Shown in pieces: positions 17,312-27,213 of a DNA stretch of 64,000 bases. Made by a program: the position numbers and the translations under genes. Source of the DNA: Chloroflexota bacterium (lineage in GTDB: Bacteria; Chloroflexota; Chloroflexia; Chloroheliales; Chloroheliaceae); contig JAQBPB010000038.1 in the NCBI GenBank assembly GCA_028287745.1, positions 1 to 64,000 of the forward strand. The letters are read 5' to 3'. The stretch's first letter is position 1, and each line of letters starts with the position of its first letter. The notes beneath the pieces are model-generated. The model saw only the letters and a list, made by a program, of their open reading frames with translations. It was not told where the DNA came from and did no database searches.

Positions 17312-19384
17312 CTAGCGGCCGTGGTTAATACTCCCCATCAGCCTGCTGGGGACGGTCAATAAGATAATCCATAAGTCAAGGGCAAGATTTTGACGCTGAA
17401 TATAATCAATATCTAGCCTGACCATTTCCTCGAAAGAAGCTTTACCCCGGGAAGAAACTTGCCACAGACCGGTTATACCCGGCAGGACAGACATCCGGGC
17501 AAGCTGCCAGCCCTGGTAAAGTTCCACTTCATATTCTAGCGGCGGACGAGGACCAACCAGACTCATCTCGCCTTTTATTACATTAAATAGTTGGGGCAGT
17601 TCGTCCAACCCCGTACGCCTGAGCCAGAAGCCAAAAGCCGTTACGCGCGAGTCCCTGGCAAGAGGAAGCCACACCGCTTCCGCCCCGCCCGCTTGCTCGG
17701 CACGCATTAAAGTGCGGATATAGTTTTTGTGGAGTTCCGGCGAGGTCTGCCTGTACATCGTCCGGAACTTATAGATTGTGAAAGGCCGGCAATCTTTCCC
17801 TAACCGGGTCTGCCGGAATAGAAAAGGCCCCGGCGAGCTAAGTTTTATGCCAAAAGCAATTACAGCCATCGGCAGCGCCAGCACGGCCAGCATAAGCAGG
17901 CTAAGCCCCAGGTCAACCAGGCGCTTTAGCAGCCTGTAAGAAATTTCGCCGGTCCTGCTACTTCTGGTGGCAGGGACCTGCTTGAAAGTTCCGGTCTGAC
18001 GCTGGGCCGTCATAGATAACTTTAATTTCGAAAACCAGAACCCGATTAACAGGATGGGCAGCAGCCCGCCGTTAACCAGGACCTTTAAGGTTTTCTTACT
18101 CAGACTTACCAGCAAGGGGCTGGCTCCGGGCGGGGCAACCGCCTCGACCGCCCGGAGATAGCGCTCGCGAGTGTTGGGCCAGTTGTGGACAGCATAAAAA
18201 GTGTAGGCCCGTTCGGCGCGGGCTAAAGCCGCCTCCCGGTCGTGCGCCAGTTCAATAATCCGGTTAGCAAGCCCCTGGTAGTCCTCCGGCTCAAAGAAAG
18301 CCAGCTGGCCGGAATGAAAATAGGTTTCAATACAGACAGTCCGGGCCGCTATTCCCGGCACGCCCAGGGCCACGTATTCCATGAGCTTGGTGGGCAGGGT
18401 ATATTCCATAAAGCCGTCCCGCCGGTTCGCCACCAGCCCGGCATCGGCCCCGCTCAGCAAAGCCGGTAACCGGTTAACCGGCACAAACTGGCGGTGAAAA
18501 TTAATCAGATGGGTAACTTCTAAACGCCGGGCCAGCCCTACCACTTCCTGGTAGTTGTCGCCATCGCCGTAAATATTCAGGACTAGCTTCAGGTCAGGCG
18601 CGGTTTTAATCACTTCGGCCAGGGCCAGTACGATAATATCCAGCCCGTTGCGCCGGGCAATCGTGCCGTGATAGACCAGGTGCAAGGGGCGGTCCCGGTC
18701 GCTGGACTGCCTCACGGTGGGCCGCTGGAAAATCTTTTCGTCGGCCACGTTGAGCAAGACCGTAATTTTGTTGCCGGGAATACCGCGTTCGAGTAACTTC
18801 CGGCGGTACGGCTCGTGGACGGTTAAAAGCGAACCGGCAAATTTCAAACTGGCTTTTTCGACCAGCCTTACCAGCCGCGAGGTGAAATGATTGCGCGGGC
18901 GGTTGAACTTGCTCTCGTATAATTCGGAACTGAGGTCGCAGACATCCAGGGTTACTTTTACGCCGCAAAAGCGGGGGACCAGGGCCGTAAAGACCAGGAA
19001 CTCGGGCAGGGTCGCGACCTGGATATAGCTGTAACGCTTCTTGAAGTAGAGCCGGGTTAAGGTGGCAAAAGCGGTTACAAAGAAAAGGAAATAGCGAATG
19101 GCATACATCACCTGGCGGCGGCTGCGGCTTTTGTAGACGGGCATAAAGTATAGCCGCAAGCCGGGCGGCAGTACCAAACCGGCGCTGTTGCGGGTGCGCG
19201 GCACCAGGCAGTCTACCGTGTAGCCGCGAGACAGCAGGGCTTCGGCTTGCTTGCGCGCCCTGGTATTGGCCCCAAAATCCGAGTAAGTTACAAAACAGGC
19301 GGCGGGCGTTGGCCCGGTGGAGCGGCGGTTTTTCTTAAGCCGGGCGAATTCGTTTTTTATCCCGGCTTGCTTAATTCTTGTCAT
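17312..19384 (-). CDS. Fusion of GT4 glycosyltransferase and undecaprenyl-phosphate sugar phosphotransferase
   Basis: The 690-residue protein joins two enzymes normally encoded apart. Residues about 25-410 are a GT-B, GT4-type glycosyltransferase (N-terminal FGANTRARKQAEAL; C-terminal donor-site motif EYTLPTKLMEYVALGVPG). A hydrophobic hinge is near 430-450. Residues about 481-690 are a bacterial sugar transferase (WcaJ/WbaP catalytic core) with the membrane hairpin LVDLGLSLLMLAVLALP, KFRTM, GLDELPQLFNV, SLVGPRPPL and LPGITGLWQV. The second part would load the first sugar phosphate onto undecaprenyl phosphate, and the first part would add another sugar, giving the first two steps of repeat-unit assembly in one polypeptide. 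It is the last gene of the exopolysaccharide operon. Confidence 0.92.
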   Translation of the reverse strand: MTRIKQAGIKNEFARLKKNRRSTGPTPAACFVTYSDFGANTRARKQAEALLSRGYTVDCLVPRTRNSAGLVLPPGLRLYFMPVYKSRSRRQVMYAIRYFLFFVTAFATLTRLYFKKRYSYIQVATLPEFLVFTALVPRFCGVKVTLDVCDLSSELYESKFNRPRNHFTSRLVRLVEKASLKFAGSLLTVHEPYRRKLLERGIPGNKITVLLNVADEKIFQRPTVRQSSDRDRPLHLVYHGTIARRNGLDIIVLALAEVIKTAPDLKLVLNIYGDGDNYQEVVGLARRLEVTHLINFHRQFVPVNRLPALLSGADAGLVANRRDGFMEYTLPTKLMEYVALGVPGIAARTVCIETYFHSGQLAFFEPEDYQGLANRIIELAHDREAALARAERAYTFYAVHNWPNTRERYLRAVEAVAPPGASPLLVSLSKKTLKVLVNGGLLPILLIGFWFSKLKLSMTAQRQTGTFKQVPATRSSRTGEISYRLLKRLVDLGLSLLMLAVLALPMAVIAFGIKLSSPGPFLFRQTRLGKDCRPFTIYKFRTMYRQTSPELHKNYIRTLMRAEQAGGAEAVWLPLARDSRVTAFGFWLRRTGLDELPQLFNVIKGEMSLVGPRPPLEYEVELYQGWQLARMSVLPGITGLWQVSSRGKASFEEMVRLDIDYIQRQNLALDLWIILLTVPSRLMGSINHGR

Positions 19385-19393
19385 GGCTGTTTC

Positions 19394-20410
19394 CTAATTG
19401 TGGGACGGATTAAAGTCTTTAACATGTAGTAAAGCATCTAGCGTAATAAATTTTTGCTGCCAGAGCGTGACCAGTTCGGTCCGCCGGGTGACCATCCGGG
19501 CGCTTAAATCGGCCTGGTTCAAAAGCAGCTGTTCGACCCCGGCGGCAATCGCTTCGGAAGTGTTGGCCGTATACAAATAGCTGTCCTTAAAGAAGGCGCG
19601 CAGCCCCGGCCAATCGGATACCAGGATGGGCTTGCCAACGGCCAGCGCTTCGAAACAGCCGCAATTCAGGGCGTTCGGCTCGTTGGTCAGGACCACCAGG
19701 CCCTGCACGTTTTGGAGCAACCCGCTGTAATCGCCACCCCGCAAGAAGCCGGTCAGAATCAGGTTGTCCGGTTTATTGGCTAACAGGGCGGCGGAAGCTC
19801 GCCGGGGGTCGCCGGTATGATAAATGTTGACCGCTGGCAGCCGCCGGGCCGCCTCAAAGATTTGCTCTACCGGCTCGTCGGTATCAAAGGTGCTGATAAC
19901 GGCTACCCGTTTTTCGCCGGCTGTACCAATTTCACCGCTGGCGGGGGCCAACTCCGGTATCTTGTCTTCGATAAATAAAGAAGCCGCTTTCCAGTCGTGC
20001 AACAGGCGCCGGGCCGGTTCATCGGTGACAATCGTAACGGTGGCTTTGCGCGATAACCAGCCGTGTAAAGGCAGCGCCCAGCGCCATTTGGGGCTGTGAA
20101 AACTGCCCGTATGCGAATCGATGGCCCAGGCCACGGGTCTTTGCGGCCGCCTTAAACCGCTGTACTTGCTCCAGAGCATTACGACAAGAGGCGCGAAAAT
20201 CGGTGGGGCCTGGACGATAACTGCTTCCGGCTGGTATTTTTCCAGCAATTGCCAGGTTTTCCAGGCGGTCTTAAGGTAGCGCCAGGGCAGCAGCCAGGGT
20301 TTACCGCGCTCTTCAAAGATTAGAAATGACTGCCCATTCAAGCTGGCGGCGATACTTTTCAACCGCTGGGAATGGCTGGACCAGGCTATCGCAATTATCT
20401 TTCCGCTCAT
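19394..20410 (-). CDS. GT4-like glycosyltransferase
   Basis: The start is the ATG at 20410, with AAGGAG about ten bases upstream; an earlier GTG precedes the ribosome site. The 338 residues form a GT-B glycosyltransferase. Motifs include an N-terminal IIAIAWSSHSQR, a mid-region ILTGFLRGGDYSGLL and the donor-site region NALNCGCFEALAVGKPILVS with the usual conserved Glu. No membrane segment is evident, so it acts at the inner face of the membrane. It lies 9 bases upstream of the GT4-phosphotransferase fusion, which implies translational coupling. The sugar and acceptor cannot be told from sequence. Confidence 0.85.
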   Translation of the reverse strand: MSGKIIAIAWSSHSQRLKSIAASLNGQSFLIFEERGKPWLLPWRYLKTAWKTWQLLEKYQPEAVIVQAPPIFAPLVVMLWSKYSGLRRPQRPVAWAIDSHTGSFHSPKWRWALPLHGWLSRKATVTIVTDEPARRLLHDWKAASLFIEDKIPELAPASGEIGTAGEKRVAVISTFDTDEPVEQIFEAARRLPAVNIYHTGDPRRASAALLANKPDNLILTGFLRGGDYSGLLQNVQGLVVLTNEPNALNCGCFEALAVGKPILVSDWPGLRAFFKDSYLYTANTSEAIAAGVEQLLLNQADLSARMVTRRTELVTLWQQKFITLDALLHVKDFNPSHN

Positions 20411-20473
20411 TGCCGGAGTTCTCCTTGATAACACACTTAATCGTTTAGTAAAGGTCTTTAATCCTGGCCGGGA

Positions 20474-23446
20474 TTAGACCGCCACCGGTTCGGGTTCGGC
20501 CTGTTGCTGGCTTTCCAGCAACTGCCGTTCGCTCTTCCGTAGAAACAGGAAGGTATTGACAGCCATTACGGCCAGGCCCATAACCGCCCCGGCTGTAAAA
20601 GCCAGGCTGGCCCCCAGGCTGCCAAAAACCTGCACTAACCAGAAACCGTTTGCCACCGTCGTCAGCATTGCCGCCAGCATTGATTGAAAACTCAGGCCGG
20701 GCCGTCCGTGCCCGACAATGAAGCCTTCCAGCACAATCGAAAGCGCGTAGAAAGTCATGCCAATGCTCAGGACCAGCAGCGGTAAATAAGCCTGGCTGTA
20801 ACCCGGCCCAAAAGTAAGGCCAATCAACCCTGGCCCCCCGGCCGCGACAATCAGCGCCCCTACCAGCGACAGGGCCAGGGTTACCAGCAGAGCGCCCCGG
20901 CAGTACCGCTTGCTCTCGCTCAGGTCCTGGGAAGCGGCCCTCGGCATCAGGACCATCGTGATGGCGGTCGGTATAAATATGAAAGCTCCCGAAAGAGTTT
21001 TAGCGGCGGCATAGGCGGCGGTAGACTGCGGGGTAAAGCTTTCAACTAAAAGCAGGTCCGCGCCGAACCAGATGGTGTAAGCGCCGCTGGTTAAAATCAG
21101 GGGCCAGGCGAACCGGCCAAGCTCAAGCATCAGCTTTTTAGAAACCAGCCCGACCCGGAAGAAAATCTTTTCCGGCTTGAACAGTTCCAGGATAAGCCCT
21201 GGCGCCTGGTTCGCTAACCCGTAAATTACCAGGGCCGCCTCGGCGCTTTTTATTCCCAGCAAGCCCAGCACCAGAAAAGCGGCGAGGAGCATCAGGACGT
21301 TGGTCAGGATATAGCTCAGGCTCATCTTCCAGACGTTGCCCAAACCCCTGACCAGGGCGAAATAGTTAGCAAAGCTGGTCAGGCCAATAATGCAGATAAG
21401 CGTGCCGATATCGAGTGCCCTCAGGGCAGCCAGCACCGGCAGCCCTACCAGCAGCGAAAGGCCCAGCAAAAGGGCGATGCCCGCCTGACCGCTGGCGTAA
21501 TAACGGTCTCGCAAGTCAGGGTCGTGCCGGTGGGCCGCCATAAAACGGGAAATACTGGCCGGGGCCGCCGCCGAGGCAATCGTTATGATTCCCACGATAG
21601 TCAGCGCGTACCGCACGTAGCCAAAGTCCGAAGGCGTCAGAAACCGGGCGAGGACCACCGCAAATACCAGGCCCAGAACCCGCGCCAGCGTGGAACCGAA
21701 ACCGACCAGGACCGACTCTTTTACAAAATGCCAGTCCAGCAGGGCGGCTATATTCTTGAGGCGGCCGTAAGCTGGCAAACCTGCCACCGCAAGCTGAAAC
21801 GATGGCGTCAGGTATTTATAGGATAGAGAAGCGCTGGCCCCAACCCCAACCGGCGGTAAAGCCCTGGATGCCTGGCCGTCCTGGCCGTCCAATAAGGGGG
21901 CGGGCGTTTGCGGGTGGACCCACACTTTATAATCGGTTGGCGGCAGCAATGTTTCCGCCGGTGCGTTCGCCAGTTGCTTGCCTGCTATTACAATCGCCAG
22001 GAAAGTCCAGATAAGCTGGGTTCCTCCGGCGTAAGTAAAGTACTCGCCCACAATATTCATTACGGTGATAGCTACCAGGATACCGAAGGTGGCACCGGCA
22101 ACGGTCTGGAAAATAGTTTCTTTGCCCTCTTTTTTCTCTACTTTTTTCCGCTTGCTTTCTTTCCTGCAGGTAACAAGGGCGATTCCCAGCAAAAGTACAT
22201 AGCTGAGAAAGTAAATAATTCCACCCCGCAGCAGCAAGAATAAATAAAAGGACTCTTCGGCGGTCCAACTATTAGTGGTGGAAGGCGTGGGGCCGGAGCC
22301 AAAGACCAGGTGCTGCCCAATCGCCGGTAAGTAAATCTGGTCCCAGAGTTGGAGCCGGAAAGCAATAGATTGCGGGAAAACCCCCTGCGCGGCTCCCGCG
22401 CCCAGCTGCTCATCTAACCTGGCGACTATAAAAGGCTGGAACAGCAACACCGCCCCGGCCAGGCCCGCGAGGGAAATAAGGGCTACCGTGACGGAAAGGC
22501 GGCCGCTTCTGAGTACGACCACCAGGCTGCCTATTACCAGGCCAATCCAGGCGGCGATTGTCCCGGTAAGGAGCAGGGCCAGGCTGTCCACCAGGATGGT
22601 GGTCAGCAAAAGCACGCTCGAAATTTTGATGTGGTGCCTGGAAGAATAGAATGCCAGGGCCGTTATGATGCTAAAGCTGAGGTAGGCTCCCAGGCCGCTG
22701 TAATGCTGTAAAGTTGAGGTAATGCGCTGGTTAACATCGGGTATCAGGTAGCCCTGGGAAGGAGTCGGGTAATTGGCTTCCAGGAAAGCTCTAACCGGCC
22801 CGAAATTCAACTTTTGCAGGATACCAATCACTGAAACCGCAATACTTGCCAGGAAAGTCAGCGATATCAGGATGCGCACTTCCACTTCCGAAGAAATGAC
22901 CGCTACAATGACCCGGTAGAGGAAGTAGTACTGGAGCGGCCCAAGCAGGATTTGCAGGGGCGCCTGACCCAGGGCATTTTCGGTGAAATTGATGCGCTCT
23001 CCCCGGTAATACAGGGTCAGGACCGGAAAGACCGCCCCCGCCAGGAACATCACGAAAAAAGCTAAATCTATATAACTCAGGCGGGTTTTACCGTGCCGGG
23101 TCGGCAGCACCACCAGCATCAGGCCAAAACCCAGCACCACCAGCAACTGGCTGACCCTGAAGAAGGGGACTACCGCGCCCCTGGATAACCCGCCGGTCAG
23201 CGGCAGGGCCAGCGAGAGAAAATAAACAATCCAGATGGGCCGGGGTATCATCAATACCAGCAAAAGCAGCCCCAGGACTGCGCCCAGACCGATTAGCGGG
23301 TTTAAAGTTATTAGCCCACCGGCAACCAGAGTCAGGCCCAGTCCGGCGCCGACCAGTTTCCAGGTACCGGCAAATTGAGCTTCCCATTCCCAGTAAATGG
23401 TTGCCAGATTGTGTCTGAAATAAGTTGGCCTGGTAGTTAACTGCAT
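20474..23446 (-). CDS. Wzy polymerase-Wzx flippase fusion for exopolysaccharide
   Basis: The 990 residues contain about 22-24 hydrophobic segments in two blocks. Residues about 25-480 resemble O-antigen ligase/polymerase (Wzy-like) proteins, with many TM helices and a large extracytoplasmic loop. A hydrophilic linker (about 485-555) follows. Residues about 556-975 match the polysaccharide flippase (Wzx, MATE/MOP) family, starting with LVGFGSTLARVLGLVFAVVL and including FLTPSDFGYVRYALT. These functions are usually separate genes. The start ATG follows AAGGA with eight-base spacing. In the Wzx/Wzy pathway this single protein would flip the lipid-linked repeat unit and then polymerise it. I see no frameshift at the junction. 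Confidence 0.88.
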   Translation of the reverse strand: MQLTTRPTYFRHNLATIYWEWEAQFAGTWKLVGAGLGLTLVAGGLITLNPLIGLGAVLGLLLLVLMIPRPIWIVYFLSLALPLTGGLSRGAVVPFFRVSQLLVVLGFGLMLVVLPTRHGKTRLSYIDLAFFVMFLAGAVFPVLTLYYRGERINFTENALGQAPLQILLGPLQYYFLYRVIVAVISSEVEVRILISLTFLASIAVSVIGILQKLNFGPVRAFLEANYPTPSQGYLIPDVNQRITSTLQHYSGLGAYLSFSIITALAFYSSRHHIKISSVLLLTTILVDSLALLLTGTIAAWIGLVIGSLVVVLRSGRLSVTVALISLAGLAGAVLLFQPFIVARLDEQLGAGAAQGVFPQSIAFRLQLWDQIYLPAIGQHLVFGSGPTPSTTNSWTAEESFYLFLLLRGGIIYFLSYVLLLGIALVTCRKESKRKKVEKKEGKETIFQTVAGATFGILVAITVMNIVGEYFTYAGGTQLIWTFLAIVIAGKQLANAPAETLLPPTDYKVWVHPQTPAPLLDGQDGQASRALPPVGVGASASLSYKYLTPSFQLAVAGLPAYGRLKNIAALLDWHFVKESVLVGFGSTLARVLGLVFAVVLARFLTPSDFGYVRYALTIVGIITIASAAAPASISRFMAAHRHDPDLRDRYYASGQAGIALLLGLSLLVGLPVLAALRALDIGTLICIIGLTSFANYFALVRGLGNVWKMSLSYILTNVLMLLAAFLVLGLLGIKSAEAALVIYGLANQAPGLILELFKPEKIFFRVGLVSKKLMLELGRFAWPLILTSGAYTIWFGADLLLVESFTPQSTAAYAAAKTLSGAFIFIPTAITMVLMPRAASQDLSESKRYCRGALLVTLALSLVGALIVAAGGPGLIGLTFGPGYSQAYLPLLVLSIGMTFYALSIVLEGFIVGHGRPGLSFQSMLAAMLTTVANGFWLVQVFGSLGASLAFTAGAVMGLAVMAVNTFLFLRKSERQLLESQQQAEPEPVAV

Positions 23447-23543
23447 CCGTTCAGTCCTTTTTTACCGCTATAGAGGGGCTGCCGCGCTCGTTAGCGGTTA
23501 GTAGCAGCCGGTCGCAACGCCGCCGGCTAGAAATAAATCCCGG

Positions 23544-25091
23544 TTAAATAGTCCTGGTAGCCCGGTTTAGCACTACCCCCAGGACACTGGTATTGACCCA
23601 GGAGAGAACTTCCAGGGAGCGGCTCAATTTGGTGGTGGTCGTCCGGCGAGCGTCAACTACCAGCATAATGGCGTCGCTTTTGTTAGCCAGGATGACCGGG
23701 TGGCTGGAAGTCAGCACCGCTGGGCTGTCGATTATCACGAAGGCGGTTTTACACAACTCGGCAATAATAGAGGCCATTAAAGGCGAGGAAAGTAATTCAC
23801 CCGGCGCCGGGATGGCCGGGCCACCGGCCAGGATACTTAAATTCGGTTCGTGGGTCGTCTGCAGGTTGGCATCCAGGGCTTTAACAGACGCAAAGTAAAA
23901 GAAATTGCTCAGGCCGGTTTCGTTAGAAAGCCCGAAGATTTTATGGATGGAAGGCTCGGCCAGGTTCGCGTCCACCAGCACTACTTTCGTGCCGGTGCGG
24001 GCCATGCCCAGGGCTATTTGCGAGGCGGTAAGGGTCTTGCCGTCCCCATCTTCCGGGCTGGTAATCAGCAAAGAGTTCAACTGCTTGCCATTATGGGTAA
24101 ATTGATTGTTCTCGCGCCGGATGACCACCCCCAGGCTCATAAAAGCTTCCGGCACATTCCTATCGGTTAAACTTTTTGGCTTGGCGGCAATCATCTGGGG
24201 GTCCGGTTTAACAATCATGAACTGGGACGAAGTCGCCTGGCGGCCAATGCTGATGAAAGTAGCCAGGCCGGTCGCCTTGTCTATGCGGGCCGGAGTCCGT
24301 AAAATGTCGTCGGTTTCCTCAATAAAGATAATCAGGCCGACCGCCGCCAGCATACCGGCCAGGATGCCCAGGATGATAACCAGGCCCGGGCCAGAGCCCA
24401 CCGGGCTTGACGGAATCATGGACTGTTCCAATACCCGGACCTGGCTGCCGTTTAAATCGGTCGAGGCATTAACCATCTGCTGGAAGGACTGGCGCAGCCA
24501 GGCCAAAAATTGATTGATCTGGTAAATTCGCCCGGTAATCAGGGTTGACTCCGAACTGGAGTCGGGCTGCGCTCTAAGGGCGGCCAGTTCTTTTTCCAGG
24601 ATTTGAATCTGCTCGGTAATCAACTGCGATTCCTGGGTAGCGAACTTTCGCGAATCCGGGTTTTCGGTAGTGGCGGCCTGGTACAGGTCAATGGACTGTT
24701 TGGCGATTTCATTGGCGTATTTCGCGGCCATCGCCGGGTCACCGTCGCTCACCCGGACAGTCACTAACTGGGTCTCGCGGGTATTCTCAACCGCTACTTT
24801 GGCCGCCAGTTGCATGGGGTTAAGGTCTTTAACCCCCAGGGTCTGTAAAGTGGAGGCCAGGACCTGGGCCGATTTAGGAAAAGCCACAAACGCTTTGGCG
24901 GCTTGCTGGTCGCCCAGGACGCCGCTGTAATCACTGCGGTTCGGTGTTACTACGAAAAGTGTGGAGGTAGCCTCGTAAACCCGTGGTTGAAAAGAATGGA
25001 CCAGCAGGCCACCAAAACCACCCAATAACGACCCAAGCAGGATCAACCAGAACCACTTTCTGGCTAATGTCCATAAATACCGAAGTTCCAC
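23544..25091 (-). CDS. Wzz-type chain-length determinant fused to BY-kinase-like ATPase
   Basis: I chose GTG 25091 because GAGGAGG lies five bases upstream. The 515 residues have an N-terminal TM helix (about 14-32), a Wzz coiled-coil periplasmic domain, and a second TM helix (about 235-258). A cytoplasmic ATPase follows with Walker A TSPEDGDGKT (near 345), Walker A' VVLVDANLAEP and Walker B AFVIIDSPAVL. The fold is that of BY-kinases that set exopolysaccharide chain length. The C-terminus ends VLNRATRTI and lacks the Tyr cluster normally autophosphorylated, so regulation may differ or a partner may carry the Tyr residues. It is the fourth gene of the exopolysaccharide operon. Confidence 0.9.
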   Translation of the reverse strand: MELRYLWTLARKWFWLILLGSLLGGFGGLLVHSFQPRVYEATSTLFVVTPNRSDYSGVLGDQQAAKAFVAFPKSAQVLASTLQTLGVKDLNPMQLAAKVAVENTRETQLVTVRVSDGDPAMAAKYANEIAKQSIDLYQAATTENPDSRKFATQESQLITEQIQILEKELAALRAQPDSSSESTLITGRIYQINQFLAWLRQSFQQMVNASTDLNGSQVRVLEQSMIPSSPVGSGPGLVIILGILAGMLAAVGLIIFIEETDDILRTPARIDKATGLATFISIGRQATSSQFMIVKPDPQMIAAKPKSLTDRNVPEAFMSLGVVIRRENNQFTHNGKQLNSLLITSPEDGDGKTLTASQIALGMARTGTKVVLVDANLAEPSIHKIFGLSNETGLSNFFYFASVKALDANLQTTHEPNLSILAGGPAIPAPGELLSSPLMASIIAELCKTAFVIIDSPAVLTSSHPVILANKSDAIMLVVDARRTTTTKLSRSLEVLSWVNTSVLGVVLNRATRTI

Positions 25092-25256
25092 TGTTGCCTC
25101 CTCAATTTTCCCGGTTGATAAGGGCAAGATTAGTTTTAACCTACTCTTACCTACCGGGCAATTTAGTGCTTCATCAACGGCCCACCTGCGGGCCAGGCTG
25201 CCCGGCCGGTTAAGCTACCGGCGCGGTTACCTGGCCCCTTTACCCTTTTCGGGCCG

Positions 25257-26408
25257 CTACTTCATTGTTACCAGGCTATCCTTAATCCTGGGTTTCTCCT
25301 TGAGTTCCTTAAATTCAAAGACTTTAGCCACAATGTAATTAACCTGCTCGTCCGTCATCTCGGCATAGATGGGCAGGGATAAGGTGCTGGCGGTGTACTT
25401 TTCCGTAACCGGCAGGCTGCCCGGCGCGTAGCCGTAGCGCATTCCGGCCGGTTGCAGGTGAATAGGCAAGGGGTAATGAATCCCGGCCCCGATGCCATTG
25501 GCTTGCAGCCAGTCCAAAAGGGCGTCCCGGTTGCCGGAGGTTACGGCGTAATGGTGGTAGGCTGATACGGAGCCGGGAGCAACAAAAGGCGTTACCAGGC
25601 CGCTACCTGTCAGCAGCCGGTCGTATTGCCGGGCGATTTTGCGGCGGCCCTCGTTCCAGCGGTTTATATAAGGCAGCTTGGCCCGCAGCACCACCGCCTG
25701 TAGTTCGTCCAACCGGCTGTTAAAACCCAGTTCAATGTGCTTGTACTTGGTTTCGGAGCCGTGATTACGCAGTACCCGCAGGCGTTCGGCCAGGGCCTGG
25801 TTGTCCGTGGTTATCGCCCCGGCCTCGCCGTAAGCGCCCAGGTTCTTCCCCGGATAGAAGCTGAAGCAGGCCAAATCACCCCACGACCCGGCCGGTTTCC
25901 CGTTAAGTGAGGCACCGTGAGCCTGGGCGGCATCTTCAATTAAATAAAGGTTGTAGCGGTCGGCTATTTCGCGCAAGCTCACCATATCGGCCATCTGGCC
26001 GTGAATGTGGACCGGCAAAATAGCCCTGGTATGCGCGGTGATTTTTGCTTCCACCTGACTTACATCCATCGTGTAGGTCCGGGGATCAATATCGACAAAG
26101 ACCGGGCGGGCCCCGGCTTGCCAGATACCTTCGGTGGTCGCAATAAAAGAGTGCGAAACAGTTATAACTTCATCGGCCGGGTCAAGCCCGACATCGCAGG
26201 CCCGCAAAGCAAGCTGTAGAGCGTCCGTGCCGTTCGCGACCCCGACACAATAAGCGGCACCGCAAAAGGCCGCAAAGTTTTCTTCAAAATCGGCCAGGTT
26301 CGGGCCGGTCGTCAGGTGCATGCTGTCCAGGACAGCGGCCATTCCGCGCATAATCTCCTCCCGGAGAGGGATGTACTGGGCCTTCAGGTCCACCAGGGGT
26401 ATTTGCAT
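25257..26408 (-). CDS. DegT/DnrJ/EryC1 family sugar aminotransferase (WbpE-like)
   Basis: The 383-residue PLP enzyme has the sugar-nucleotide aminotransferase pattern: NGTDALQLAL near 60, LIEDAAQAHGA near 157-167, and SFYPGKNLGAYGEAG with the PLP-binding K188. It would transfer an amino group to a 3-keto (or 4-keto) nucleotide sugar. GGGAGG lies four bases before the ATG. The next gene upstream is a hexapeptide acyltransferase and the one before that a Gfo/Idh dehydrogenase. That order matches the WbpB-WbpD-WbpE set for UDP-2,3-diacetamido-2,3-dideoxyglucuronate, so the specific role is inferred from context. Confidence 0.9.
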   Translation of the reverse strand: MQIPLVDLKAQYIPLREEIMRGMAAVLDSMHLTTGPNLADFEENFAAFCGAAYCVGVANGTDALQLALRACDVGLDPADEVITVSHSFIATTEGIWQAGARPVFVDIDPRTYTMDVSQVEAKITAHTRAILPVHIHGQMADMVSLREIADRYNLYLIEDAAQAHGASLNGKPAGSWGDLACFSFYPGKNLGAYGEAGAITTDNQALAERLRVLRNHGSETKYKHIELGFNSRLDELQAVVLRAKLPYINRWNEGRRKIARQYDRLLTGSGLVTPFVAPGSVSAYHHYAVTSGNRDALLDWLQANGIGAGIHYPLPIHLQPAGMRYGYAPGSLPVTEKYTASTLSLPIYAEMTDEQVNYIVAKVFEFKELKEKPRIKDSLVTMK

Positions 26409-26437
26409 TGTGCCTCCCGCAATAATAAAAAGGACAG

Positions 26438-27148
26438 TTAATAAATTGTGCCAGGTGGCGGGGAAACCGCGACTTCGGGCGGCCGGTAGGGCCGGTCGGT
26501 ATGGCCGGTCCAGCAGCGCATGGCATAGATAGAGATTTTGGAGGGGCGAGCCGGGTTACCAAAGACTACTGTGTAAGGCTCTACATCTTTAGTAACCACG
26601 CTTCCCGAACCGATTACCGCGCCTTCGCCAATCGTTACCATGGGCAGGATTGTGACGTTTACGCCTATTTTCGCCCCGGCTTTGATGGTCGGGCCGCGCA
26701 TGCACTGGCTGGAAAACTGGCAGCCGGGGTGAGGGTCGTTGGCAATAGTCACCCCCGGCGCCATAAAAACATCGTCTTCAATTTGGGTAAACTGGGCAAT
26801 ATAGCAATTGGTATGGATTTTAACGTTGTTGCCAATCACGCAGCCGTAATCAATGGTCGTGTTGTTCCAGACGTTAAAATGATCGCCAATAACGTTCTGC
26901 TCGCGAAGCACCACCCCGTGGCCCGTTTCCAGGTCCGCACCTATGACGCTGCCGCCATACAGGATACTGCCTGCCCGGACGGTAGCCCGCGCCCCGAGTC
27001 GCAGCACCGGGTCAGCCAGGTGCCGCCCGGTCGGATAGGCAATATAACTACCGGGGTCGAATTGAGCGGTTTCAGCGCCCTTGATTTCACCGCCAAAAAA
27101 GACGCCGGGATAATTAGCCTGGGTATAGAAGCGTGTAGTCTGCTGCAT
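26438..27148 (-). CDS. Left-handed beta-helix (hexapeptide) N-acyltransferase, WbpD-like
   Basis: The 236 residues contain hexapeptide repeats from about 60 to 195 ([61 protein letters not shown]), the trimeric left-handed beta-helix of sugar N-acetyltransferases. An N-terminal 55 residues precede it. It would acetylate the 3-amino group of a nucleotide sugar using acetyl-CoA. The ribosome site is weak. It lies between the dehydrogenase and the aminotransferase genes of the exopolysaccharide operon. Confidence 0.88.
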   Translation of the reverse strand: MQQTTRFYTQANYPGVFFGGEIKGAETAQFDPGSYIAYPTGRHLADPVLRLGARATVRAGSILYGGSVIGADLETGHGVVLREQNVIGDHFNVWNNTTIDYGCVIGNNVKIHTNCYIAQFTQIEDDVFMAPGVTIANDPHPGCQFSSQCMRGPTIKAGAKIGVNVTILPMVTIGEGAVIGSGSVVTKDVEPYTVVFGNPARPSKISIYAMRCWTGHTDRPYRPPEVAVSPPPGTIY

Positions 27149-27213
27149 TATGTAATCATCAACTTTCCGGTTAATTAACCCTATCGGACTGCCGCCCTTT
27201 GATTTGGGCCGGG

